From the NCBI RefSeq assembly GCF_007830635.1, contig NZ_VLLA01000028.1, positions 1 through 64,000 of the forward strand: a DNA stretch of 64,000 nucleotides. Direction: 5' to 3'. The notes under the pieces are model-generated. The model was not told where the DNA came from, ran no database searches, and worked only from the letters and a program-made list of their open reading frames with translations. The position numbers were made by a program, and so were the translations under genes. Source of the stretch: Bradyrhizobium huanghuaihaiense. Its GTDB lineage: Bacteria > Pseudomonadota > Alphaproteobacteria > Rhizobiales > Xanthobacteraceae. Shown here in pieces: positions 7,823-15,916 of the stretch (position 1 is its first letter; each line of letters begins with the position of its first letter).

Positions 7823-9946
7823 TTACTCAGAACAAAGCCGCCTCGATGCATAGGTGTATTCAAGGGCCAGTTGACGCGCATATTCCCTGAGGTTGGCGGC
7901 GGCGCTGTGCCCCCCGTCGATGTTCTCGTAATAGAAGTAAGGCTGGCCCAGCGCGGCGAGCTTCGCGGCAGCTTTGCGGCCGTGCGCTGGATGCACGCGG
8001 TCGTCCTTGGTGGAGGTAAGAATTAGGGGAGCGGGATAAGTCTTGCCCGCCATCAGCTTCTGGTAGGGCGAGTAGCCTTCGATCCACGCACGCTGCTCGG
8101 CAATGGCAGGGTCACCGTACTCGCCGATCCAGGAGGCGCCTGCGCCCAGTTTGGTGTATCGAAGCATGTCAAACAGCGGCACCTTGATGATGGCCGCGTT
8201 GAAGAGTTCGGGACGTTGGGTGATTGCGGCGCCAACGAGCAGGCCGCCCTGGCTGCCGCCAATGATTCCGAGCCGGCTCGGACTTGTGATCTTCCGGCGG
8301 ATCAGGTCCTCGGCAACGGCAATGAAATCATCCCATGTCGTCTGCTTCGTTGCCGTCTGGGCCGCTTGATGCCATTGTGGGCCAAACTCGCCGCCCCCAC
8401 GCAGGTTCGCCACGACATAGGCATTGCCCTGTTCGAGCCAGAGCCGTCCCACCGGTCCCAGATAAGAGGGCAGAAGCGAAGCCTGGAAACCGCCATAGCC
8501 ATAAAGAAGTGTCGGGATCGTCCCGTCAAACCTTGCGTTCTTCGGCCGCACCAGAAAATAGGGAATTGACGTGCCATCACGCGAAGTGGCTTCGAGCTGC
8601 TCCACGATATGATTGGACGCATCGAAGGCAGCCGGTGTCGTCTTCAACTCCTCAAGGCTTTTGCTTTCGGCATCAAAATACCAGACTGAGGTTGGTCTGA
8701 GATAGCTCGAGACCGCGAACATGGCTCGGTCCGCTTCATCGGAGGTGGCTGACAGGCTGACATTTGCATGTTCCGGCAGCGGGATCGGCGTCGCGGACCA
8801 AGCTCCGTGATCGTACTTATAAGCGAACGCTCTGCTCTGAACGTTCTCAAGGATCGTCAGGATCAACAAATTCTTTGTGGCGCCTAACCCGCTCAGGGCC
8901 TGGCGGGGCCCAGGTTGGAAGACGAGCGAGGCTTTGGCGCGCATCGGATCCTGTTTCCATTCGGCCAGATCATACGAAATCAGCGATCCGGCGGCGAAGC
9001 TGATATCGCCCGGCGGCCTCCAATCTTCATCAAGCCTTACAAGCAGGTGACTACCCACTAGACCGATCATCGCGGCCTTCTTCGGCAGATTGAGCTTGAC
9101 GGGCCCACCGGGGCGGAAGACCACATACTCGGACTCGAAAGAGCTGATTGCGCGGATCGCGCCGGTCGCATGAATGTTGCCCTCGCTGTCACGAAGCACG
9201 AAGGGGGACATCGAAACGTCGGTGGGCTCGCCACGAAAGATCTCGCGAGCCTCACTGAGCGGCTGAGCGCGTTTGAGCTCCTTCACCACAAAGGGGTAGC
9301 CGGCTTGCGTCAAAGTCCCCTCGTTCCAGTCCCGTGCAACAAGGAGTGTGTCACGATCGACCCAGCTGACGTGCTGCTTGCCCTCTGGGAGATAAAAGCC
9401 ATCCGCAACGAAGGTCTTGGCGTCGCAGTCGAACTCTCGTATGGACGCGGCATCCTTGCCGCCATCGGAAAGACTAATCAGGCAGAGGCGCTCTTCAGGC
9501 GGAAGGCAGCTGCTACCTTGGAAGATCCAATTCCTGTTCTCGGCGACCGCCAAGGCGTCCACGTCGAGAATGGTTTCCCACTGTGGGTCTTTGCTACGAT
9601 AGCTCTCGAGCGTGGTGCGTCGCCAGACGCCGCGCACCTGGTTCTCATCTTGCCAGAAATTCTCCAAGCCGCGCCGTTTCAATGAAACATATGCGATCCG
9701 ATCCTTGGCCTGCAGGATGGAGAGCGCCTGTCCGTAGAAGTGCCCATAGCGAGGATCTGACTGGAGCACCCCGAGCGTCTTCTCGTTCTCGGCGCGAGCC
9801 CAAGCCACTGCGCTTGGCCCTTCGATCTCCTCGAGCCAAAGGAATGGGTCATCAGTCACCGCCGCATCCGTTCGCTCCTGTGAAAGCGCCGTGGAGGTGA
9901 TGCAGGCAATCGAAAGCAGCGTGGCGGAGAAGAGTAATGTATTCAT
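7823..9946 (-). CDS. Prolyl oligopeptidase family serine peptidase (S9)
   Basis: A 707-residue protein with a likely N-terminal signal peptide (MNTLLFSATLLSIACITSTALSQ), so probably periplasmic. The N-terminal beta-propeller region (about 30-430) starts DDPFLWLEEIEGPSAVAWARAEN, a hallmark of the family. The C-terminal alpha/beta-hydrolase domain shows YGGFQASLLPSY, the oxyanion region NLRGGGEFGPQWH, the nucleophile Ser in GIIGGSQGGLL, the Asp in TSTKDDRVHPAHG and the His in ENIDGGHSAAANL. The triad is complete and length is normal. It would cleave short proline-containing peptides. It has no clear operon neighbours. Confidence 0.93.
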   Translation of the reverse strand: MNTLLFSATLLSIACITSTALSQERTDAAVTDDPFLWLEEIEGPSAVAWARAENEKTLGVLQSDPRYGHFYGQALSILQAKDRIAYVSLKRRGLENFWQDENQVRGVWRRTTLESYRSKDPQWETILDVDALAVAENRNWIFQGSSCLPPEERLCLISLSDGGKDAASIREFDCDAKTFVADGFYLPEGKQHVSWVDRDTLLVARDWNEGTLTQAGYPFVVKELKRAQPLSEAREIFRGEPTDVSMSPFVLRDSEGNIHATGAIRAISSFESEYVVFRPGGPVKLNLPKKAAMIGLVGSHLLVRLDEDWRPPGDISFAAGSLISYDLAEWKQDPMRAKASLVFQPGPRQALSGLGATKNLLILTILENVQSRAFAYKYDHGAWSATPIPLPEHANVSLSATSDEADRAMFAVSSYLRPTSVWYFDAESKSLEELKTTPAAFDASNHIVEQLEATSRDGTSIPYFLVRPKNARFDGTIPTLLYGYGGFQASLLPSYLGPVGRLWLEQGNAYVVANLRGGGEFGPQWHQAAQTATKQTTWDDFIAVAEDLIRRKITSPSRLGIIGGSQGGLLVGAAITQRPELFNAAIIKVPLFDMLRYTKLGAGASWIGEYGDPAIAEQRAWIEGYSPYQKLMAGKTYPAPLILTSTKDDRVHPAHGRKAAAKLAALGQPYFYYENIDGGHSAAANLREYARQLALEYTYASRRLCSE

Positions 9947-11054
9947 GGATTTGCTCCGGCTGAGGTCGAGCGGTCAGGCTCGCGGGCCTTGCCGGGTCAA
10001 GCAGAAGCGGCGGAAAGCACACAAGCGCATGACATAGCGCGGCTTGCGCTATGTCACGGGCCGTTCATTGCAAGCTGCGTGCCGGCTGAAGAGTCGCAAG
10101 TTTCAGCCGTTAGTGGCTGCACGACCATGTTCGGTTGCCGACATTGGTACGCCGAGCGACATCACAGCGTCTCGGCGCAGAGCCTGCCAGACAGCGCCAG
10201 CATTTTTGATCTTCAGTGGCAAAGACCCGGGACACAGCGAAGCAGCTTTCCTCCGCATATGAGATTGCTCCTTCTCGCTGGGTCACCGGGCAGACTTGTC
10301 GACGGGCATCATCCCCACGAAGAGCAGCGCATTGATCAGCAGCTAAGCCGGCATCGCCAAGGGTGGTATGCATAGCGACCTCCGACTCGCTGACTGCAAG
10401 CGTTGCCGATTTGGACGAGCCTTTTCCTCGCGAAACCCACTAGTCACGCCGAACGATCGGTTCGTTGACTGATTGCCGAGAGGCTTGCGCTCGAGACGAG
10501 GAGAGTAAAAGCGCTCCAGAAACGGCCTACGTTGCAACACGTCTTAAGATTCAGCCGACAATCAACAACACGTACAAGCACCAGATCAGGTTCTTCGGGT
10601 AAAACGGCGAAATGAAGCTGGGCATCAGCAGCAATTGAGGGAGCTACGGCCCAGCTTTTAAACGATCCTGATCCACCCGGCGGCAACCCACGCACGAGCC
10701 GTGGTCTTCCTCGAACCCCCTATTACACAAACGAGATCAAGGGCGAGATTTTCGATCCGAGAATGCCCGCTGCTGCCGGATCAGCCGGGCTGGTTCAAGG
10801 CTAGTGCAACCCTCACTGCGAACCGTTCCGTAACGGTGCTGTTGCGGCCCAGAGCAAGCGCCGCTTTCCGGGGCGGAACGATCAACGGCAGCAGCGCGCC
10901 GACCGGCGCCACCACCACTCGCATCAGCGTCGTTTAGAGATAGAATATGAGTTGACTGTATCGTCCCCTTCTGATCATGGACCACTCGCATGATGTCTTG
11001 ATTCATGGGCCCCACGCCGCCCACAAGAACCGCGTCAGCGCCAAAGCCTGGACC
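9947..11054. other. No intact gene; degraded DNA
   Basis: Frames are short and overlap on both strands. A minus-strand stretch near 10700-11000 keeps a protein-like composition (for example LPLIVPPRKAALALGR in one frame) but no family is recognisable. This block lies just left of the decayed Tm-1/TIM-barrel locus copy and may be part of the same worn segment. Confidence 0.4.
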
Positions 11055-11115
11055 TCTGGTCGTCCGTACAATGGTGAGACACGATCTTCCTCCCAGATCA
11101 TACCTAACTATAGGT

Positions 11116-11179
11116 GGTCTAGACCCGGCTCTACCCGGGTATAAGATTGGTGAGGCGGCCAAATGGGTAATATTGGGTA
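11116..11179 (+). promoter_or_regulatory. Regulatory block: GGTCTAGACC palindrome plus TGGGTA direct repeat (copy 1)
   Basis: A perfect 10-bp palindrome GGTCTAGACC lies at 11116-11125. Two copies of (A/T)TGGGTA start at 11163 and 11173, exactly 10 bp apart. The palindrome-to-repeat spacing is 47 bp, identical to the blocks at 57490 and 58017. It sits before a TIM-barrel pseudogene. A binding role is inferred from this conservation in an otherwise decayed region. Confidence 0.6.
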
Positions 11180-11204
11180 GAAACGTTGAGAGCGAGTTTG
11201 CGGC

Positions 11205-11790
11205 AAACTTGCTACACAGATGTCGGACATAGCTAAAGGCGCCAATTGCAAGTCTACGCGCCCTCCTTGCGCAGCCTTCCAAAAGGCTTCCTGCTGGTCA
11301 TGGCGACCCTGCCAATCCTGGACTGGAACGACTGTCTTTTGCGAGACTTGCTAACCCTCGACCAGGCAACGTCCGCTCTCTATGCGGCGATAATCATGAT
11401 CGACCCGTTCGCTTGCTGGGAGGATAGGGCCGAATCGTTGAAGGATGCCGGCATCACCGGCGTCGCCAATTTCCGCGCGCATCTATGATCGAGCGGTCGG
11501 CGGCGGGCGTACCTGTTGATGCCGGACAGGAGCTACTCGAACTTCGGCGGAAGGAATGGTTCATAAGCCTTGGCTTCAAGGCGTTGTTTGCCGTCGCGAG
11601 CGATTCTGAAATTACTGCAGCGGAGAAGCGATTTGGCTCCCATCTGGGCGGACTCATCCATCTACCAGCCGAGGCTCTTACACGGACGATGAGCGAGGAG
11701 ATGGAGCTGGTAAGTCTTGGCCAGCACGGATCGTCATTTCCAATGGCCGCGCTTTTGGATGGGACGACTTCGAAGCGGCCAACTTGAGCA
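11205..11790 (+). pseudogene. TIM-barrel (PEP-hydrolase-like) pseudogene, decayed copy of 58.1 kb gene
   Basis: The frame from 11246 reads VYAPSLRSLPKGFLLVMATL, LDWNDCLLRDL, then MIDPFACWEDRAESLKDAGI. After a stop near 11487 a shifted frame continues MIERSAAGVPVDAGQELLEL, EITAAEKRFGSHLGG and LVSLGQHGSS. The gene at 58086-58697 has the same segments in one frame: YAPSLRTLPQNAMLVMATLP, IDPFACWEDLGDLL, MIERTSAGVPLDRGQELELR, LVSLGSHGSS. The copy here is broken by a frameshift near 11485 (NFRAHL against NFPPACMIER). Sequence left of the block (ATGGTGAGACACGATCTTCC at about 11069) also matches the start of the Tm-1-like gene at 57456. Confidence 0.8.
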
Positions 11791-11814
11791 AAGTGACGCG
11801 CGGGACTGCTCTGT

Positions 11815-12100
11815 GATCCGTAGCTTCCCGAGCATGGGTTTGTCTTGACGACCCCAGAAGACTGGCCGCCTTTCCGCGATGAAGTCTGTGCGGGTTCAAG
11901 CCTTCGGTGAATCGTTGTCGCTCGAGAGAATGCATTTTTCCGTTTGGCTGGTGAGGACGCGCTCAACAGCGGTCTCAGGACGACCTGATATGCGTATCTG
12001 GGAGCGTCAACAGCAGGTTCACGATCTAGGGGGAATTCAGCGCAGTTTGTGCATTTCCTGCTCGGGACTGGCAATGCTGGGCTGCCTCGCGAGGTGATCT
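11815..12100 (-). pseudogene. Remnant of the TIM-barrel/AAA/Fis regulator C-terminus
   Basis: A minus-strand frame at about 11840-11935 reads ERQRFTEGLNPHRLHRGKAA then SLLGSSRQTHAR. The regulator at 58702-60456 ends SERDWIIEGLKRNRLHRGKT then ARSLGLSRKTLYNKIKKL, the same Fis-type HTH segment. Further into the copy, DNA such as AGCAGGTTCACGATCT (about 12011) resembles AGCTGGTTCACGACCT in the regulator at about 58919. The order TIM-barrel then convergent regulator is the same as at 58 kb. It is heavily decayed. Confidence 0.6.
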
Positions 12101-12282
12101 CGTCGATATCGCCGGAATCCATCCCAGCTGGCGTTGCAATAGGCATTAGCTAAAAGTTGGATGCGGCCCCGTCGCTAATTGCTATTCTATGGAGGCGATC
12201 GTGGTGACGCCGCTGAAGAACCCCACGGGATTACAGATTTCCGAGCGATTTGCAGCGGGGGTGCACGGCATCAGGAGGCCGC

Positions 12283-12420
12283 GACAGCGCGCGCTTCCAG
12301 CTCGATGAACTCGCCGTTCGGGCCTCGGATGAGCCTGAACCACTTATCACATCGTTTCCGGTGCTGCTCCGTCCCATGATCTACTTCGTAGCCCGTCTTT
12401 TTCGTTACATGAGACGGCGC
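12283..12420 (-). pseudogene. Possible VOC/glyoxalase-family C-terminal fragment
   Basis: One minus-strand frame reads YEVDHGTEQHRKRCDKWFRL then IRGPNGEFIELEARAVAAS and a stop. The phrase RGPNGEFIELE resembles the C-terminal metal-ligand strand of vicinal-oxygen-chelate proteins (DPDGNxIEL). Only about 45 residues remain, so the call is tentative. Confidence 0.3.
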
Positions 12421-12523
12421 AACGGGCGGGATGTGTCAGGCACGACTATCGTTACGCTATCCGTCCATCGGACCGGCTGCAATCACCTCGATATCTCGAC
12501 TGCCAAGTGGGCATGATGACGCC

Positions 12524-12602
12524 CCAAAAAAGACCGCCGCCGGATTTCTCCGGCAGCGGCTCAAGTCTTGGGAGAAAGCAGACGAACCGGTCTGCCAGCG
12601 GA
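12524..12602 (-). ncRNA. Tandem-hairpin terminator-like element (copy A)
   Basis: Read on the minus strand, a first hairpin (GCAGAC, 6-nt loop, GTCTGC; 12578-12595) is followed by a single-stranded linker containing CTTTCTCCCAAGACTTGA, then a GC-rich stem (CCGCTGCCGGA, GAAA loop, TCCGGCGGCGG) and a T-run (TTTTTT at 12525-12530). That is the form of a Rho-independent terminator with an extra upstream hairpin. Two more copies lie at 31950 and 57699. The pyrimidine-rich CUCCC linker resembles an anti-Shine-Dalgarno sequence, so a small RNA 3' end is possible. Confidence 0.5.
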
Positions 12603-12684
12603 GAAGAGATAAGAGCGGAATTCTGGCCCCCGCTCGCTATTATTCAAAAGATGTCGGATTGGTCACAGCGCACGAACTCAGCAT

Positions 12685-12701
12685 CCGGGTAAAGTTGGGT
12701 A
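12685..12701 (+). promoter_or_regulatory. GGGTA direct repeat with 10-bp period
   Basis: CCGGGTA at 12685 and TTGGGTA at 12695 are spaced 10 bp apart, matching the direct-repeat half of the regulatory blocks at 11 kb and 57-58 kb. The GGTCTAGACC palindrome is not present 47 bp upstream. It lies about 90 bp upstream, on the minus strand, of hairpin element A. Function is unknown. Confidence 0.35.
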
Positions 12702-12719
12702 ATCTACTTCGAAACGCAT

Positions 12720-13165
12720 CGCAACAGGATGACGACGGATCTCCTCTTCACGCTCGACCTGATGGATCAGGTTCCGGAGATGCGCCTGCTTGCCGATCTC
12801 TCGCACTTCTTGGTGAGCTGCGAATTCTGGTATCCGATCTCGGACGAGGACGAAGCGCTGGTGCGGCGAGTGCTCGATCGCACTTGGGCATTTCATGGCC
12901 GTGTTGCGTCTCGCGAGCAGATACAGGTCGAGATCACGTTCCCTCAACACAAGATCTGGCTGGACCTATTTCTTGGATGGTCGAAATCCGGATTCAAGAG
13001 CTGGAAGACGCGCTGCTGCGGATGCCCGCCTCACCTTCGCATGCGAACTTGGCCCACAGCCTTACGCAATTAGCGATCGGCTGGGCAACGACACCACGGA
13101 CCGCTGGCAGGAAGCTGTCCTGCTCAAATCCCTGGTGCGCGCAATCTGTTTGAGGAGGCGGCGAA
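12720..13165 (+). pseudogene. Sugar-phosphate isomerase/epimerase-like C-terminal remnant
   Basis: The frame from 12729 reads LLADLSHFLVSCEFWYPISD, then TWAFHGRVASREQIQVEITF, PQHKIWLDLFLGWSKSGF. A frame change near 12985 leads to ADARLTFACELGPQPYAISD then NDTTDRWQEAVLL. I recognise this as the second half of a TIM-barrel AP-endonuclease-like (sugar phosphate isomerase/epimerase) protein: DLSHF, FHGR and CELGP are the barrel-strand ends that carry metal ligands. The N-terminal half is absent and the frame is broken, so it is a relic. Confidence 0.6.
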
Positions 13166-13201
13166 CGATGAGCAGTCGTCACCCGTAAATCGTTTAGTCG
13201 C

Positions 13202-13600
13202 GTGAGTAACCAATCCACGATAGTGATCGTTGGGGCGGGCGAAGCTGGTAACGCCGCTGCCGTCGCTCTGCGGGAGGCTGCTGGCATGGTGGTCATCGGC
13301 AATGAAAGTACGCTGCCGTATGAGCGCCCACCTCTGTCGAAGGCGGTCCTGAGCGACGAGGTCAACCCTGGACCAAAATTGATTGTCACGTCGGAACGCC
13401 TTGCCGAGCTTGGGGATCGATTATCGCCAGGGCAGCGAAGTGATTTCAATTGATCGCGCGGCCAGTATTGTCACGCTCTCAAACGGATCAGCAATAGCGT
13501 ATCACCGGCTCATGCTGGCGACGGGAGCCCGACCTCGGAAATTGAGCATCCCGATCGCCGAAGGAGCCAATGCGGCGACACTGCGGACATCTGTCGTCTC
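13202..13600 (+). pseudogene. Ferredoxin/rubredoxin reductase-like N-terminal fragment, frameshifted
   Basis: The start reads TIVIVGAGEAGNAAAVALRE (FAD-binding GxGxxG), then LPYERPPLSKAVLSDE, the typical second motif of oxygenase-coupled NADH-ferredoxin reductases. At 13410-13415 the frame breaks at a GGGG run. Removing one G restores LAELGIDYRQGSEVISIDRA then ITLSNG-like and LMLATGARPRKLSIP. The homology ends near LRTS at about 13600, where an unrelated PAS-domain protein begins. It is therefore a truncated, one-base-shifted and fused fragment. Confidence 0.7.
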
Positions 13601-14310
13601 ATGCTCCAGAGCGGCTGCTGCTGACTGCCATGATTCGGGCATCGATACCTTGGGCCCGCAGGCTACGCTCCTACAAACAGATGCGAACGGACAGATAGCA
13701 TTGATCAATTCCCGAGCGAGCGAATTCATCGGCTGCTCCTCGCAGCTTATCCATTCCGATCTTTTGCGAGCCGACCAGGTACCGAGCGATGAATCAACCG
13801 CAGCTGAAATTACCCAACGTGAGGTCTTTGACGACGTCGAAGGATTGGCGAGCGAGGCTCAACTCCCAGATGGACGGTGGCTACGAGTCAGCCGCAGTCC
13901 GACCCAAGAGGGGCGCGTTATCCTCGTTTATAGCGATATCACCAGTTTGAAGCATCAGAAAGCCGAGTTGCATGCGACGAACCTGAGACTGGATGCGGCG
14001 CTGACGCACATGTCTCAGGGTCTCTGCCTCTACGATAGTGGGGGCGGCTGCGAGTTGTAAACCGGCGCTTCCGTGAGATCTGTGATCTTTCGCCTGAGCT
14101 CGTTGTTCCGGGCACGACTTTCGAAGAGGTGCTCGGTCTGAGTGTTGCCGCTGGAAATCATGGCTGCCAGACGGTGCCCTATCTGCTGGCGGAGCCGGAG
14201 AACTGTTTGCTCCACAACGAGAGCGGCAACTATCTTCAGTCCCGGCAAATGAGACATCTACCGCTTCCTCAGGTGCGGCAGATGATGATCGGTCCAGCTT
14301 CATTTATGAT
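13601..14310 (+). pseudogene. PAS-domain signalling protein fragment (likely GGDEF/EAL-type)
   Basis: In frame with the preceding reductase fragment comes ATLLQTDANGQIALINSRAS, then LPDGRWLRVSRSPTQEGRVI, LVYSDITSLKHQKAELHATN and LDAALTHMSQGLCLYDS. After a frameshift near 14050 the homology continues RLRVVNRRFREICDLSPELV and PGTTFEEVLGLSVAAGNH. Tandem PAS_7-type domains with this MSQGLCLYD motif typically precede GGDEF-EAL modules in Bradyrhizobium-like genomes. No GGDEF or EAL part is visible. It is a relic. Confidence 0.6.
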
Positions 14311-15321
14311 CTGACTGAACAAATCATGATCTTCCTGTGTCCAGACGTGCGCCGTTGGTGATTCTGGTGAACGGGCATTATCGATCGGGTTCGGATCCAT
14401 AAAGCTCCCCTTTCTATTATGAGAACAAAGGCCACTTGAAGATCTCCCCCAGGGAGTGAGCTGAAGTTCGTCACGAATTCAGACATGGGTGGCTTCGTCA
14501 TCGAGAGGCCAAGTTCGAGTGTTAAAGAGGCTGGCTTTCGAGAAGCTGACAAAGGTCAAGCAAGGGAGATAAACCGGCGGCCGCATCTGCCACGTCTGAT
14601 GCGATCATCTCCGAGCAACGTCTCATTCCGCCCGACCTCGCAGTCGGCGCGCAGATTTGCGTCGTGCATCGCATTCATCTGGCGGTAAAGCTGGTTAGGA
14701 GGTCCAGGCGATGCGGACCGCGGCCAGACCCAGTCTTGCACCGAACATGTGAATTTCGATCTCTACTCGCGACCAGTCGTTCTGCCTTACAATTTGAGCC
14801 ATGCTCGGGCCGCTAATCATAGTCGCGCCAGCGCGAGAACAGACGAGAGCGCGACCTACGTGAGAGTTCCGGCAAGCGCGGAGCGAACTGTTCACCTAAT
14901 TAGATGAAGAACGAAATCGCTCAGACGCAAAGCGGCCGAGCCGATCATCCCGCGTACGGCTAAAGGAGCGGCCGTGCCGGTGATCCCGGGACTGCGGCTG
15001 CCACTGCGTGTAATGGGCACTTCGCGACGTCCCCGGCGCCTCCGATCCTGCGCGTCATGATGCAACCTCCGACTGACAACCGGAGCTACATCGATCAAGC
15101 GGCGTGTTTCATCTCAGGCGAGGCAATACGAACGGCCAACTTTGTCCCGGCTGCTATTGACGCTCAGCGTGATGCAGATGGCGCTCGTGTCAGGGCGAGC
15201 TTGGAGGAAGCGGACATTTCAGCGGCGACTTCGACACTGAGCGCTTGTTAGGTTCGAGACCAATGTCGGCAAGTTGACGATACGCACGGTCGGACAAAGC
15301 GCAAAAGCGGCAACTTCAGTT
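14311..15321. other. About 1 kb without a recognisable gene
   Basis: No frame here shows a family motif. The right end (from about 15260) is the upstream region of the Nif11-type precursor gene and holds a TGT-N10-ACG sequence at 15264-15279, described with the promoter. Confidence 0.45.
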
Positions 15322-15337
15322 TGGTATGCGGATTGCT
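15322..15337 (+). promoter_or_regulatory. Sigma-54 (-24/-12) promoter of RiPP precursor gene
   Basis: TGGTATGCGGATTGCT keeps the essential GG (-24) and GC (-12) at the correct 10-bp gap and matches TGGYAY-N5-TTGCW. The precursor ATG at 15404 is 67 bp downstream. A TGT-N10-ACG sequence at 15264-15279 resembles, with one mismatch, the NifA upstream site TGT-N10-ACA. Promoter identity is inferred from sequence only. Confidence 0.6.
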
Positions 15338-15403
15338 TTGTTACGGCATGATCACCGATCGCTTCCAAGGCGACGGATAGGTAGCAACAGCAGAGGCCCG
15401 GCT

Positions 15404-15778
15404 ATGTCGCAGGCTGAGGTAGAACGGTTTGTCAAGAATCTAACGAAAGAGGGTAGTCTGCTCGAAAACCTTAAGCAGAGTGCTACAGGTCTTGCACCGA
15501 TTGTAGCGGTCGGAAGAAGTCACGGCTACGATTTCACGGTTGACGAGATTAGGAGCAGCATCCGAGCGCCAGGCCGACACGAGTTGATGCAGGTCGACGC
15601 GATTGTCGGCGGCAGGCAGGATTTAAGCGGTGCGGGCTTGAGCAGCATTGTGCATACCACTGCGTTGGCTAGTTCATCGTCGGAGGCACCCACGAGCGCC
15701 GTGCAAGCCGCGGAAGCCGGCCGTGACCTGGTCGCTATCGTTTTGCTTATTGTAGTTGTTGTCGCGGTCGCGGCCTGA
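15404..15778 (+). CDS. Nif11-leader RiPP precursor peptide with valine-rich C-terminus
   Basis: The 124-residue product begins MSQAEVERFVKNLTKEGSLL and continues through GLAPIVAVGRSHGYDFTVDE, the Nif11-like leader domain (residues about 1-50) of TIGR03798-type natural-product precursors. A GG dipeptide occurs in DAIVGGRQDL (about 66), a plausible leader-cleavage site. The C-terminus is striking: AGRDLVAIVLLIVVVVAVAA, an almost pure run of Val, Ile, Leu and Ala. The ATG at 15404 is chosen over 15326 because AGAGG precedes it and because the Nif11 motif starts there; the sigma-54 promoter also overlaps the longer form. The next gene is a radical SAM peptide epimerase, which is a family known to act on such leaders. 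Function is inferred: precursor of a D-residue-containing hydrophobic peptide. Confidence 0.82.
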   Translation: MSQAEVERFVKNLTKEGSLLENLKQSATGLAPIVAVGRSHGYDFTVDEIRSSIRAPGRHELMQVDAIVGGRQDLSGAGLSSIVHTTALASSSSEAPTSAVQAAEAGRDLVAIVLLIVVVVAVAA

Positions 15779-15845
15779 CATGTTTTCAGCTCTGATCGCA
15801 TTGGCTCGTCCTCAAGGAGACGAACCGGTGCGAAGAGAACTGAAA

Positions 15846-15865
15846 TCACGCCTCGTCAGGCGTGA
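15846..15865 (+). terminator. Intercistronic hairpin between precursor and epimerase
   Basis: TCACGCCT, loop CGTC, AGGCGTGA forms a perfect 8-bp stem with no T-run after it. In RiPP operons such hairpins often reduce read-through or protect the upstream precursor mRNA so that precursor exceeds enzyme. That role is inferred; the fold is directly visible. Confidence 0.45.
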
Positions 15866-15916
15866 GATCATTGCTTTCAGGCCTAGAGATGCGGCTTTAG
15901 GGCGCACCCGCACCGT

